Both the position numbers and the translations under genes were made by a program. Below are positions 1-14,259 of a DNA stretch of 64,000 bases, one piece after another. Every line of letters begins with the position of its first letter. The stretch's first letter is position 1. The stretch comes from Nautilus pompilius (taxonomy: Eukaryota > Mollusca > Cephalopoda > Nautilida > Nautilidae). The stretch lies in NCBI GenBank assembly GCA_018389105.1, contig JACATO010000048.1, positions 558,001-622,000 of the forward strand, written 5' to 3'. Under the pieces are notes generated by a model that saw only the letters and a list, made by a program, of their open reading frames with translations, was not told where the DNA came from and made no database searches.

Positions 1-1047
1 AGATCACAGTTAGTTCACTGTCAAATGAAAATACATTAAAAAGCAGATGAAGGAAACAATGATGTATGAAAATCAAATCATCTAACTTCTATCAATGTGC
101 CTGGCTTATGAAGCCAATAGGATTCATATATGTACTAATTTCAAAAAAGAGATAGTTGGATTTCTTTCTTTATTTTTTCCCAGATTTTATTAAGATCACT
201 AAGCAAGAAAAACATGCACCAAAATGTATAATACTATTTTTAACTTTAGTATACAATTTGCTTTCATCTATATTATTTCTGATGAGAGGTGGTTTGCTTG
301 ATAATTCTTCCATTTAGCTCTTACAAATACCCTACAAATTAGTTGGGGAAATAAATCTAGTAACTATGATTACAGTTTGATTAACCATACTCTTAGTAAA
401 GAGAGATTAGATAACTCTGGTAACTATGGCAGCAGTTGTCAGCCATATGCTTAGCAAAAGAGTAAATATGGCTACCATTCATTTCATCAAAAAGCACAAA
501 GATGGAACACTTTGGGTTTTTACCATTCACAATGAATATACATATATATAATATATATATATGTATATATACAATGACTTTTAATGAATTAACAATTTTA
601 AATCAAAAGAGAACAGCGTCATATTTCCATTTTGCAGCAATCTATAAACATAGTAAATAATCTAATCACTAGTTATCTATTTTAAGATGGTACTATAATC
701 ATAAATAAACAGATCTCTGTACTGTTAATAAATGATCTACAAAACAGGCTATAGCTCATGTAACCAAGTTTAGAAGTTGGCGTGAGAGGTCAGTAAGTTC
801 AAAGGGAAAATAAGTTGTTTACATGTAAAATATATCATTCTTTCTTTTCAACAGTTAAATATTTAGCAATTTTTGTTTGAAAAATATAGCCTAAAATTTA
901 ACATTTTAAATTTAGTACAAATTTTCAAGACAGACAAATAAAAGTAGGTAAACAAACTGTCTCACACCTCACATTTTATTTCTAAAGGCACATTAATAAT
1001 CTAACAGTCAATAAATAATAAAGTAAAACAATTCTTATTCTTCTTTT

Positions 1048-1230
1048 TCAGTGTTTGGTAACCATGTGTTTTAGATTTGCGGGTTGGTTGCTTCCATGAA
1101 GTGCATAGTGCCTACTGCCAATGCACAGCTTGTTGGAGAGATCAGTTTCTTTGAGGCACAGTGCTATTCTGGCATCTTTGTACAAAGGGCATCCCTGAAG
1201 AATGTGCTTCATGGTGTCATTTCTGTTGCA
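1048..1230 (-). pseudogene. LINE reverse-transcriptase ORF C-terminus (3' end fragment)
   Basis: Read on the minus strand, this is an open stretch of about 60 codons ending in TGA. It contains a Cys-x(n)-His-x3-Cys-like segment, NDTMKHILQGCPLYKDAR, which resembles the C-terminal cysteine/histidine motif found after the reverse transcriptase of CR1/Jockey/RTE-class non-LTR retrotransposons (typically ...HIL..CP.Y...R...). No reverse-transcriptase core is visible upstream (higher coordinates), so this would be a 5'-truncated insertion, as is usual for LINEs. The sequence after the stop is A/T-rich with AATAAG-like tracts that could be a LINE 3' tail. Family assignment is from recall of the motif. 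It is dead and has no host function. Confidence 0.55.
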
Positions 1231-1457
1231 GGGTTATAGATAAAATATGATACTATCTACATTGGAAAAGTGACAAAATTTTTTTTATTTTTTTGTTGCA
1301 GAATCTCCAAAAAATGATTTAGTAAATAAAAGATATCTTTTTTTTTTTCAACTCTAATGTTAAAAAGCCACATTTTTCCATGCTTGTGGCATTGTTTGTT
1401 GAGTCAACTAAAGTATAGTTTAAAATATTCATTTAGCTCTATTCTTTCTTGTGTGTG

Positions 1458-1489
<32 letters not shown>

Positions 1490-4400
1490 CACACATGTAC
1501 TGCTCCTTGGAGCCGGAAGAGGTTGTTAGTTGAAATTAGTGGTAACCTCAGCCAGCAGACAGCTGGTGTACAGTCTCCCTTACTTGCACCTAATCAGGAC
1601 ACTTCCTATAGTTATAGTAACGTCTAAAAAGTTTGTTTAGGGTCATGTTGACACAAAAGAAAATTTGGTATGAATCCAAACTGCTCTGCATATTACTGGC
1701 CATCACTAGTGTTTAAGTCTATGTCAGTAAAATTATTCACCAATCTAACCACAGGGGAGACCACTAGATTTAGTTTAATTAGGGCCAAAGCCAGATTAAT
1801 GAGGCAGCCAGACCAACTAAGCTTTAGTGGACTCAAGTTTTATCCAGATGAATCAGAGCATCTGTCAATCTTGCTGTAAAAGCATTCAATAAATTTATGG
1901 GCAGTCAAGTATTGATCATATGCCACTTTACAGCATCAATCACTATTTCCAAGCCCTGCAAGTACACCAGCTAAAATGTCATAGCAGGTTTGCAAGACAT
2001 TAAATACAGTACAAACGTAAGGGAAAAAATCACTTCATAGATTACCCAAGCAATAAAGTTACACATTTAAATTTAACTGTTAAACTGTCATTTAAAGCCT
2101 ATATGGTCATCCTCAGTAAAAGTTATTTTTAGAAAAATTAATATACACAATGCAAAACTGTTCATTGGTATTTAGTCTGCTAAATCTCATATCTTTAGCC
2201 TATGGTTACCACATGTTTTTACCTTCCTTATACCACATGGGACCCCAGGCTAGAAGCAGCAGTAGTTATTGTTTTTAGAATTGGCTGTATATTTAATCAA
2301 CATACTCATAATCAAAAACACATGAGATTGAAGCAATGCAAATTTGTCATTACAGTGGTTTATATTGACGAGGAAGGTGCTGTGTGTCAAAACCTATATG
2401 GCTCAACCTGTGCTAAGTAATACAGATTTGAAGGATCATTGCAAATATTATACAGAGGGTTAAATAATACCAATGAACAAAAGTTGACATTTTCTAGAAT
2501 CATGAATAGATAAATTTTAAATGAATAAAATATCCACTAAAAGTGAAATGAAACATTTTTTGATGAACAGAGAGGAAAAAGGAAAAGTAGTAAAAAAAAT
2601 TTTTAATTTTGTTTTTGTTAAACTTTATGATGCATAACTGCTGTTCATTTTATTATAATCATATTTTGGATACATTTAATTAAAGTTGTCTTATCCACAT
2701 GAATCAACCCTATTTATGTTAACAAAAACCCAAGCAACTGTTAGAAAATACAGAAAAATTAGGTAGAAAGTTTTAAAGTCTTATTTTAATGTAATTTTTG
2801 CTTGTATTGTTTTCAAAGAGAAAATTACCAGAAATGTGGTCCAATCCCCAATTTTCTAAAATCTAAAATCATAAATATAATCCAAAACACAGTCACAACC
2901 ATCTTACAACAACAACAACTTATTTAATTTAAAACAGGTAAAATTATTGTCGAGCACGATGTATAATATTCAAAATAGGTTTGCTGAGATGATCAAGTCT
3001 GTCTTTTGTGCAAACTCAGTCACTGGTTCATAACCCACCCAAACATGACTCAGTCATTCTCAATAAAGAAAGACGACAAATTATCTTGAATTTTGTTTTT
3101 TTAATTTCACATATTTTATAGTAATATTTTTGTAAATCTCCAATAAAAAATTTGCTTTTTAAAAACAATATATCACAAATATCCAAATTTAACAATTTTC
3201 TTAAGTTTAAACTGACAATGTTTTTGTATTGTGTATTTTGAAAGAATAAACTTGATTTAACATTTTATAAATAAAACTTTAATGTAAAAAAAGTGTTTTT
3301 AAAACTAAAAAAATAATTAATAACTTTATGAACTTTTTCAAACTGAGTCATTCTTGGACAGGTTACACAATTTCTTGACTACAGATTGTACCTTTTGTAA
3401 AAGATCTAGAACAGAATGATAATACAAAGAAGTAATCCCTACTCATAGATTTTCCATAAACTGCATCATCCACCAGTTATGTGAAAGCCTGAAGCTGAGA
3501 TATGACACTTTTTTTTACAATTTGCATTGTCAGAACCCGTTGAGTTTATCTCTGAAGTAACAATTAAACCCTGTTACAAACTTTTTTGGACAGTAGTAAT
3601 GACAGTCCCAGTTCTTAACTGTATTCTGAGAAACTGAATTTCCTGAATTCTATAACCAGTGCAGTCAGAAAAAAATATTTTTTGAGAAGATTAAAATTTC
3701 TTAATATATTTGGAAACCCTTGGCCATTTTGAATTTCATCAAACTTTCCAAGTTATTTGAAAATAGTCAAACATCTCACAAATCTCTAAAGAAAAAGAAT
3801 AAATGTGATTTTAGTAAATTCAAGTTTGATAGTTTAACTCCTTCATTAAAACTAACTAACCAAGTCAAGATATTCTGAAACAGTCCTGACACGGGTCCTA
3901 GCTGAACTGTAATTTTTTTTGTAAATAAGATAATTATTACAAAGAATCTAATAGATAAGTCTTATTTAGACTTTATTAAAGTAAGTGGCAAATCTATCAT
4001 AAAAGCTTAATAGAAAAAAGAAAAAGACAAAGGCACAGCTGTATCCTCCTAACAATGGCATGCATGTTATTAGGTGGCTTATCAGTAGTGTGATAATTGG
4101 GATGACCCTACCACAAAATGTAGCCCAACTTTTTAATATGCTGTATAAGTCTGAAATTCTTATTTAAAAAAATAATTTTAAATTTTAGAAAATGGATCAT
4201 CAAAGTTTCTCTCAGAATTTTACATATCATACGTTTATATTATTCAGATTATCCCATAATATTAGCATAGCTAAAATTCAAGGGTAGCTTATATAATCCT
4301 GCACACAACATTATTAATAAAGACACAGATAATAATAATAAGATTATGAAATAAAGAAAGAAAAACTAAATGTGTTAATTTTGTTCATTTTAAAATGGTC

Positions 4401-7400
4401 TTTTCGGAAAACTAAAAACAGATGTAAAATGTCCTGAAAGGGGAAGAACTTTCTTTGTATAACAGCTACATGAGGACTCACAACCAAATCAGAATTGAAG
4501 GTGATGAAAATATTTGATTGTCATCATTGACAACAGACAACTATCAAAAAAGGTAGTAGTAGATTGAATAAAACAAAGAAAACAAGTGAACATTACATAG
4601 TTTTATCCAATTATCATGGTAACCTGGGTGAAAGTTCTCTAGAATTGGCCAGAATTGTTTAAATCACAACATATGTAAACAATTCTCTTGACTTGCTTTT
4701 GTTTTTGTATAATTTTTTTAAAAATGTAAATTTGGATTTTGAATTTTATTGCATTTTAAGCATTGCAATTTACAGAAACATTTCATTCTAGATTTTAAAT
4801 TTTAATTTTCTCCAGAAGGGCACTAGATAAATCAATTAAGCTACAAATTGGTTACATTTGAATATGATCCTACACCAAACCCTCATTCAGTTTAAAGAAA
4901 ATTTGTTGAAAAATATAAATAAATTTGTTTTTCAGATTTATATAATGTATAGAAGTTTCTCTGATTGTAGGAATATTATCTTTATTTTTTTTTTACATTC
5001 ACATTATGTATAATCTAATGATATCTACAATAATAATTAATACACATATCTAAGGTCATTCTTAAGTGGACTAGATAGAGGGGTTTGTTTTACCTTGTAA
5101 GTTACAATCGCTGGCCACAATTCAGAAATTGCAAAAGCTAAAATATCTCTACTATGCTACATACACAAATGTTCATTTTTGCATGCATCAGGTGTGTTAA
5201 AATTATAAAACTTCAGTACACTTATAAATAATTAGCTGAACCATGTAAGTTCAGCCAGAGCCCAGATAGTCAGCATTCAAATAACCAGTTCACCCCCTTA
5301 TTAATACAAAATTGACTAATGTATCCATCAAGATCTTAAAATAAAACTGACCTCAAAATACTAACACATGCAACACAAAGGTCATCAAAACTGGAAAAAA
5401 AGTCCTTCCAATCAGTGTTTTTGTTCATAGATGTTAACAGAAGATCCAATCTCTTTTAAAGCAATTCCTTAATTTTGTGGCCAGTCTATGCCTTCTTTTA
5501 GGTTTTTGTGATTTTTCTGGTTGTTTTTTTTTTTTGGAAAACCAATTATAAGAGTAAAACTGATTTTTTGGTCTAGTTGCAAGATCTGATCAAGTCAATC
5601 TAAAGATAAGACGACCTGCACAAAATAAAAAATTGAAAAATATTTTAACCATTTTTTATCTGTTTGTTTTTAACATAAAATAAAATTGTTTTTTTTTTTT
5701 TTAATTGCTTAGAGTTTTGCTAACCTTTGGCTAATGTAGAATAAAATCAGGTTTATCCATTTTAAGAAAATCCAGAGTACTGATCACAGCTGCTGCTCAG
5801 CCACCTATAATTATCTATTAAAGTGATGCACAGATTTCTTGATTAAATTAAATTCAGTTTCATTTAGTAAAAAAAAGGAAAACCTCTCTGGAGTAATGTT
5901 TATAATTTGGCTGCTTTTTAAAATTTCATCCATACCACAAAAAAATCAAATAATTTTTCTCTTTTTTAAGTTTGAAGCAAGGAAAACAAGTCACATAACA
6001 CTTTTTGATCAACCATTTTGGCTAATTTATTTTCCAAGGATTTTTTTAATGGTAGAGTACATAGACCATCTCTAGAACTAAATCAGTATCTGGTTTCTTT
6101 AAATGATTTTCGCTCATTAATCTGAATAAGCTCACAGCACAAACAAATCAATGTTGATGTAACATCACTATCATACTGGCTCCACCAAAACTGCTCTTGG
6201 ACTGTCGAACAAAAATAGGCTGCTTCATTCAACAAGTGACAAAATTTATTCATTTCTTTTCTAAATTAAACAGAAATTTAAATAAATAAATTAGTAGTTT
6301 CAGACCTGCATAAATGCAATATAATACTCTAGCGGCTCACTTTACCTTAAGTACAAATTGAACATTAAATTGTACAAAAGAGAAAAAATGATCAATTCAA
6401 TTCAAAAAACCAAAATGGTGCCCAAATAATCAACATGTCTTGTCACTCATGGCAGCTACAATATGATTCATCTAAAATGTGTTCTAGATAGATAATATGA
6501 AAGCAAACTTCTTCTACACTAGTATGCATCTGGAAATGTATCAGTAATAACAGAATATTATTTTTATTGTATTACACTACGTTTTCAAAGATTAAAGATT
6601 TCTCTTTCTAAGTGCATTTCCCATAAGCTTGTTTATTAGCCATTACCAATCATTGCAAAAAATTTTCGTAGTGATTAAAAAGAAAAATGCTAATTTATTT
6701 AAATGAAGTGTATTTGCATAATTAATAAAATGTTTTTTCATAAGGAGAATAAGAAATAGTTATGTTATTAAGCATTTCCAGTACCAGTTTACAATTTTCT
6801 ACATACTATTAACAAAAAAAAAAATCCAGTTGACAATATTCTTTCAAGAACAGAAAATTATAAGCCATCCTGTCTCAAATCTTGTAATCTGTTGCATTAA
6901 AGCAGACTGCAGAGCCCCACTATGGATTAATTTGTTGGGTAAGATCACTAGTAGCTGATCAATATGACTCCCTACTATAATTATCTGTTTGATAATTAAG
7001 TAATGTCTACAAGCTGACCTTGGCAACAGCATGGAGACATTTAATGTTGAACTTCACAGCCTATTACCCTGGCCACATGAGTTGGAATTGATTGCATCAT
7101 TAAAGCAGTCAAAGAAAGCAACATGTCTGCCAAGCCAGTACAATCAGCTGAACCACTTGGCCATGATAGTTGCCCAATTTTGTAGAATAATTAATGCTTC
7201 AACGGAATATCTGGTTATAAGCATTTATTACAAGATAAATAATAATAATTAAGTCACTTTTAAAAGTGTTGGTAAGAATTTTTTCAGAAAAAAACAAAAA
7301 TACAATATTCTAAAGCATCAAACAAATAACTAATAAGGTGAATCACTTGAAATTGAGAGGTGAGTGAGTGCAAACAGCTTGTTGACCCCTGATGTCCTCT

Positions 7401-8614
7401 TCCAATTGAAAAAAAAAAATTCTTAATTTAATTAGAAACCCCTTCAGTCTGAGATTTCAAGCTTAAAAATGGTATTCAGAATTAAGATTATCAAATATTT
7501 CTTGCACAAAAAGAAACATTCTGAATTTAAAAAGCACTTCACCAAAGCAAAACTAAACAAAAAAGAAAATCATTTTTTGACATTTTAGTTCATTATTAAC
7601 AACAAAATCACTAAGTTTAAACTGGAAAGTAATTGAGGCTCATATGGAACAAAGTTAAATTTAATGTACAGTTTATAGAATGTTAAGAAATGTACCATTA
7701 GCATCAATTCAATGTTCATTGTTCATTCAATGATTGCGTGTTTAAACAAATTTTAAACCTTTTTTATAAAAGCCATGTTTTCCTGTGCAACACCATGTAC
7801 CCCAGCTAGTACAACATAATATTAATTGCATTTGTCAAATTTTAAAAACAGACTTTTATAGCTGATAAAACTTCTCTCTCTCAAAAAAATATACAAAAAG
7901 TGGATTTTATCATATTACTAAATATATATATAAGTTATTAAAGCAAAGTTAATAGTACATTAGATAAGATTTAGTTGGTTGTAGGATCTGTGAAAATATT
8001 AAACACTAACGTTTTTTAATGAACATGAAATTCAGTGACCTTATGAATTAAGAAATTAACAGAAATGTTGCAAATATGTTACAGTTTTACCTATCAGTTT
8101 AGTTTTTTTTAATATATTCTATGTTGTTGTTAAAGAAATGTAAAAGATTACTAAATAGTAAATATGTTTTAGGAAAATAGCACTAATTGTTTCTGATACT
8201 GCTTACAGCAACATTAATATAAAATCTTCTCTCAATCTCAAGTAGTAAAAACACACTGGTAACAGAAAGAAATGCACATTCACACAGAAGTGTCCATAAG
8301 CTCCATATTATTTACAGGCTGCCTATAGAAATATAGTTGTAAATATATAGAAATTAATAAAATTTGCTAAAAGGGAAAATAATGCATTAATACAAAATGT
8401 ATGCACCAATTTTTTTTTAAAATTCTGAGCCAGAAATTTTGCATTTTCCTCAGAAATATAAATTTTAAATACAGCTTAAATGTGCTTCTATTTGGTCCTT
8501 TAAAATTACTTTAAAATCAGTTCAGTTTTTAAACATTAAAAAAAGAAACAAAATGGCATATTCGTTTTAACGAAGCTTTAGTTGATTTGCAAAAAGAATT
8601 ATGATGATCAGAAC
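1231..8614. other. AT-rich non-coding stretch
   Basis: There are no convincing genes. The open frames present are short, rich in Phe/Ile/Lys/Asn as expected from AT-rich DNA, and lack recognisable motifs. Contents include a CT/TA/CA microsatellite at about 1450-1496 and many homopolymer A/T runs. An AT palindromic tract also lies just upstream near 540-572. Likely intron or intergenic DNA. Confidence 0.6.
1450..1496. repeat. Compound (GT)(CT)(TA)(CA) microsatellite
   Basis: A short GTGTGT run passes into CTCTCT, then about ten TA units and ACACAC, all directly visible. It is a simple sequence repeat with no further feature. Confidence 0.9.
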
Positions 8615-11463
8615 TAGAGTTGCAACAGTTAACTGGTTACCGTTTGATTTTTTTATCTAACCAGTTCCAGCTTTTAAAAACCGGTTAACCGTACTAAGAT
8701 GTGTGTAGTTAAACTGGAAAATGATTGGATTGGCTAAGCGAGAGAATGGCTTTAACCAGGTATATACTGCCCTGTTTGTGACCCTAAGTCAATTCTTCCT
8801 CACTCTTATCACACTGTGTTCTTAGCTATCGATATTTGCCTCATTTCTTCGCCATTTGCTTTTCCTCTTTGAAGTTTTCATTTTCCCTGCAGCTTACATA
8901 TCACCATTCAGGTGAGAAATACAAAACCCTTTTCTAACACCAAGTATCGATCTGGATGTGTATTTTTATGCATAGATGTTATTTTATAGCTGAATCCATT
9001 AACATGACGACATCAGGTTTGTTTACTTGACATTAAAGTCACGTGCTGATTTCAATCATTACTAGTGAATATTTCATATTCCATAATCTATTTAATGAAT
9101 AAATCTATTCTGTGAATTATCTAAGTCATCGATTTGATTATTTGGTGCCTCATGCACATGAGTTCCCTTAAGATATTAAGGAAATCCTCTTATACCTGCT
9201 ATTTGTCTACCCTCTTTCAAATTCATAACCTGTTATATTTTACCTTGAGGGGAAAACAGCCCAAAGAAATGGCATCAAATGAAAACAAAAGTAGTTTGAT
9301 TTGGGATTATTTTAATTTAACAGAATGCTGAAAAAAGACTACATGCACGTTGTGTGGCATGGTACTGGCCTACTCTGGTGGTACTTCAGCGATAAGAAAC
9401 CATGTGAAAAATATTCACAAATCTCTTTTGCTAACACAATACCTATGTCAGCTACACCATCTCAAACAAGAACACGCTTTGTCTCTCAAAACCTTTCATC
9501 AACAAAAGCAGATTCCATAACACAAAAATTAGCCCTGATGTGCATGATGAATTTGAGACCTAACAACATCGTGAGTGGCAAGGGATTTAGAAACTTTGTT
9601 GCAGCTCTGAATCCAAACCATATCATCCCTAGTCATGCCACCATAGCAAAACAGATTGGCTTAATGTATGGTGACATCAAGACCAATCTTAAAAGAGCAA
9701 TCACCGATGCCAGTCTTTCCCTAACCACAGATATTTTGATGAGTATTAATAATACCGCATATTTAAGCCTAACTGCCCATTATCTAAGTACTTTGTGGGA
9801 AATGAAGAATCACCTTTGGCTACACTTACTATGGAGGACCATCATTCAGGAATGAATATTTAAAAAATTATTAAAAGCCTCAGTGATGAATTTAACCTCT
9901 CCAGTATTGAAGCCATTGTGACTGACAATGGCACCAACATGAAGCTGGCTGCCAGAGAGCTGAATATTATGAGTACTAGTTAGTTTTACCACTCTACAAT
10001 TAGCCATATCTGACAGATTAAAGTTGGGTGCAGTTAGAACGCTTGTTGTACATTTTAACCACTCAGTTTTAGCCACAGAGGCACTGAAGAAGGCACAGTG
10101 GGAGGGGGACAAGTGTAAAGAAATTAATCCCAGATGTACCAACTCGGTGGAATTCCACCTATCTTATGTTAAGTTGGCTACTAGAGCTAATGATTTCATT
10201 GTACACTGTTTTATTTGATAATGGAATAACCAAGTTATCAGAGAGGCAGTCACTAGACAACAAAGAAAGTTTCTGGTGACTGAAAGAGGACTTAGTTCCC
10301 ATGCTACAACCTCTGGCACTGTCATCTGGCTGCGTTTTTGTTTTAGTCACAAACCTCATTCAGAAAGATTTATGTTCTTTAGAAGGCGACTCTGCTTCAA
10401 TAGGCAAGTTTAAGGCTGCTCTGGCATCCCTAATGAAAAAGGTCTTGTGTCCCCTGGCTGATGATGGTGACAGCACTTGATCCGAGATATAAATCTTTAC
10501 ACGTTCTTCCTGAAAGTAAACAGGCCACAGTATGGAGGGCACACACACAAAGCCTTATGGCACAAGTGAGACCAGTCCAGGAGGAAGCCAAAGTACCCGT
10601 TACTATACAAAGTAGTCACTGATTACCTTTCTGATGATGTAAATGAGGTTTGTGATCCATAATACTGAGGCTGAATTGATTGCATATAAGGAATCACTTG
10701 TAAGGGTATCTGATCCATTAGAGTGGTGGAAGGTACATAAACAACCTTCAAAAACAATGCCACCATAGCGAGGAAATACCTCACTATTCCCACAACAAGG
10801 GTCCCAAGTGAGCAGATTTTTAGCACTGGAAGTCTTACGATTGCCAGGCTTCGGTCTAATTCAGATCCGGAGTTTGTTGATGAACTGCTATTTTTAAATC
10901 AAAATTATAATAAACTTTAGGTTAAAATATAATCTAAGCAGTGCGACTCATTTTCATTTTCAAAACATTGACTTCTTTTATGTTTGTTAATATACATTTT
11001 TAGAATATTCGCTATATATTAAATATTCACTAAGTTGTTTTCCCCTCACTATTTGTTTATTTCAAACGAAGTTTTGTTTGGGCAGATACATTACTTCGAA
11101 AAATTAATTAAAATCTTAAATGTTTCTCCTTATTGTCATTTACTGAGCTGGCATCTGTTATATTTTGCAATGCAAATTTACATCGGATTTGGTCATTCAT
11201 CCACTTAAAAGCATACTAGTGATATGATAGAGATTTTCCAATCAGTGAAAGGTTAGGATATAACAGTTTTTGTTGTAAACTAATACATGTTTAGTTTATA
11301 CTGAAGTAATTAAAAGGAGAAGTGAGCATCTTTATTGTATATTCAACATTACATAATATACAGTCGCTACATCGTGTCAAATCAAAAATAGATATTAGGG
11401 ATTAAGGTTCAGTTAATGCCTGGTGGTTAACCAGTTTAGAAAAATTGTAACCATTACAACCCA
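8615..11463 (+). mobile_element. hAT-superfamily DNA transposon (ZBED-type), degraded
   Basis: The left end reads TAGAGTTGCAACAGTTAAC. The right end, read inverted, is TGGGTTGTAATGGTTACAA, which matches it at most positions and fits the hAT-type terminus (TAGxGTTGCAACGGTT). Flanks share an 8-bp near-duplication (gatcagaa at 8606-8613 and agtcagaa at 11464-11471; 6 of 8 identical, with one base of uncertainty at the left boundary), as expected for hAT 8-bp target-site duplications. Inside are, in order, a BED-finger, hAT catalytic-domain motifs and the C-terminal hAT dimerisation region, all on the plus strand but in shifting frames. About 2.85 kb is normal for an autonomous hAT element. It is an inactive relic because the transposase is interrupted repeatedly. 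Confidence 0.85.
9290..10920 (+). pseudogene. hAT transposase pseudogene with BED zinc finger
   Basis: The N-terminal part (9295-9425) reads SLIWDYFNLTE, then a stop, then a finger with TCTLCG...NHVKNIH. This is a BED zinc finger (CxxC...HxxxxH) of the ZBED/hAT type. The body follows in another frame (9440-9855) with the hAT catalytic segment LTTDI...AYLSLTAHY carrying the first Asp. It continues after a stop with IVTDNGTNM (about 9915-9945), the second catalytic region. The C-terminus reads DPLEWW at about 10712, then IFSTGSLTIARLRSNSDPEF and VDELLFLNQN (10815-10905), the conserved hAT dimerisation domain. At least one in-frame TGA, a TAA and several frameshifts make it non-functional. Motif identity is from known hAT families; the breaks are visible directly. 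Confidence 0.85.
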
Positions 11464-13340
11464 AGTCAGAAAGTTTCAGTACAATTATTGCTAACGCCTG
11501 TAATTACCAGGTGTGTTCACATGAGTATCAAGCTGCACAAATTGGTGAACTTCACAACATAATGTAGACTAAAAAGTACAAAACAACAGATAATTTTAAA
11601 AAGCATAGCTTTAATATGAGATAGTTGCTGTTACAACAATGATTACAATAATGGTCACAATGCTACCCAGATACTCCAGATTGGCCAAGTCTTATATTGA
11701 CCGTTCTCAAAATTGTTTTTTTCACTATTCACAGAAGGCACTACAGTGATGCACAATCAGTTGCCAACAGCCCTCTTTGGAATGCAAAAACTTTTCAAAT
11801 CATCAACAAGGCATAGATTTTTTAAGTGATTTTCTTGTATGAAGCTGTTGAGTTTGATGCCAACTCTTCACTTAGTTGTCAGTACAGGCCAGCCCATTCA
11901 CTGCCCAATTGTAGATGCTCAAGACCAATGGTGGACACAGCCCAAGCACTGGGCAATTATCATGACATGGCTACAAACAAGGTTTCCACATATTTAAGAA
12001 TATCTCTGAAAGCACCCATGTTTCACATTTGTTAGATCTCCACATTAAGGGGTCAGATGTGGCCAGATGTTTCCACCTAGGAGAAATGCCAGAGCCCACA
12101 GCATGATGTACTGCAGCTTGCAGAATGAATTTCAAACCAGTTGATTGTACACAGCTGAAAAATTTGCATATTTTTGATGGCCTAAAACAACAAACACCTG
12201 GCTGCCCAACTGGTTGATCTCTGAAATTTTGATTACAGTCAACATTAGATTGTAGTCCACTCAAGATCAGCCTCCAGAAGAACAGACAAACAGGGGAAGA
12301 AACATCCCCCCCCCCATCTTCTTGTTTAAATTTGCAATTAGCTTACTGCTCTTCTGGTTTTTATTTTAATTACTGCCTTTTACACATGAGCATGTTAGAT
12401 AATTGTCTCTACTATCAACAATTGTACTGAAACTCTTTAGACAACTAGATATTTAATAACTATGCTATCTAAACACAAAATGGATCTTGCTTGACTTTCC
12501 TGCACTACTAAAAACAAATATTCCATATAACATAATTAAATATCACTTATTTTGTTTTCACTTGATAGCTTTCTAAATCATTCTAATGTTTCTTTGTCTT
12601 CAGAATTTTCAATTTTCCTTAAAATTTAATATTTTTAGGCATCTACTGTAGACATAATAAACAAAACATCAATGCATTACCTTAAACAGAATTATGAAAG
12701 AACTCCTTACAACACAAGAAGCATTTTAGTAATCTCCATCAATTTACTGCATTAATTAAGCCTACGGGAAAAGAAACCTGATTTTCAGGTAAAAACATGA
12801 ATGCCAAATCTTCATGGAATGCTAAGCACTTTAAAAAATAAATCATTAGGTGCGTTTTCTAAGTGGAGTACATGCAATAACAATTACAATCTTTGATTTC
12901 ACAATATTAAAGAAATTACAATTAAAATATCATTATCAAGTTTATTTAGCAGAAATAATTACCTTTTCCTTTATTTTTTCTGGCTGTCCAGTATCTAATG
13001 TACCACAAACATGCTAGAGCACTTTGGAAAAAAAAATTGCTTCAGTGTCAGCAATTAATTGCATAGATGATATGAATATTAAGAAATACATGGAAAATAA
13101 ATGATAAAAACTACATATTTACTTGCTGTATTTACCAAATGTTATTAGAACCAACATTTATTTCTTAATTGTTCATTTCACTATCCTTATTCCTTATATC
13201 ACAGTTAGTTTTGGAAGCATTACATTTATTTCACTTTGTAGCTTAATACACTCTTTCCAAGTTTATAATTGTCTTTTCATCAAATTACATCTCAAAAATG
13301 AAAACAATATTTTGATGCTGCAATGAACTAAGATACAAGA
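11464..13340. other. Non-coding stretch
   Basis: No gene recognised. A minus-strand frame at 11971-12264 is open for 97 codons but shows no family motif, so it is probably chance or a decayed repeat. A poly-C run occurs near 12306-12316. Confidence 0.5.
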
Positions 13341-13349
13341 GTGTATGAT

Positions 13350-13660
13350 TTAAAGTGGTTAGGCTACTGGACTGCCAAGGCTAGGCCAAAGTTTGATCAC
13401 CAGTAGGGGTCAGCTCAGTTAGACACATCTCCCTGACATAGTTCCTTCTCCTTTTTCACCAGCCAGCAGCTTGGGGTTTGTACTGGATCTCTGATTTTCT
13501 CCCTTATCTAAAAATAAAGATTTCTAGTAAGGATTCTCCTGCCATCAGCAGTGCTGGATCTTTGTGGCACAGGATAATGCTCCCTAGCAGATAACCACAG
13601 TATTTTTCTCCCTGGACACTCCCTTGTAGAGACTGGTAAATGAGGATGATAAAAATTTCA
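13350..13660 (+). repeat. Probable tRNA-derived SINE
   Basis: The start resembles a degenerate pol III promoter. GTGGTTAGGCTACTGGA looks like an A box and AGTTTGATCACC like a B box (consensus GGTTCRANNCC), spaced about 40 nt apart as in tRNA genes. A non-tRNA body of roughly 250 bp follows. There is no cloverleaf, so a SINE rather than a tRNA gene is preferred. Family unknown and boundaries approximate. Confidence 0.35.
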
Positions 13661-14259
13661 TTGATAATGACTGAATATAGTCAATTAACAGACATGGCCT
13701 ATGAATTTGTTTCAGGAACAAAAGGCAGGATAGATATGGTTTTTTTACCAACTGTCCCATGGCAAAAATACTGCTGATCTATTATTGGATTTCTAACCAA
13801 TTAGGTAAAGTCCCAGGTATTAATAAAATATAACAAATGAAAAAATAATTTCATTTTTAATGAATATAATAAGCTTGTGCACAAAACTGTGATGACTGTA
13901 TTATCACCAGCACTGGAAGTACGCCAGGTATAGTTTTTGTATCATGGTTCCTAAAAATAGACTTCAGATTAATACTTTCGGAAAACATTTACATGAACAG
14001 CTCCAGACTATGATTACTACATCAAAGCACAAACATCCTACAAAGCTTTGAATAAACAGCAATAATAACAATGCAAGACATCTGGTGGTGGGAGATTAGT
14101 ACACTTTGTTACATGTTAAAGGTTAACATATCATGGTACGTGTGACCCAAAAAACAAACTGGCCTTAAAATGATGTCTATTTGGGAAGAGAACAAAATTT
14201 TAAAAAATAGAATAAAAAGCAAAACACAAATGAACACAAATCAAATACACTTGGTTTTA

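Noticed and set aside
11971..12264. 97-codon minus-strand ORF
   Set aside because: No recognisable domain, no splice context, and surrounding frames contain many stops.
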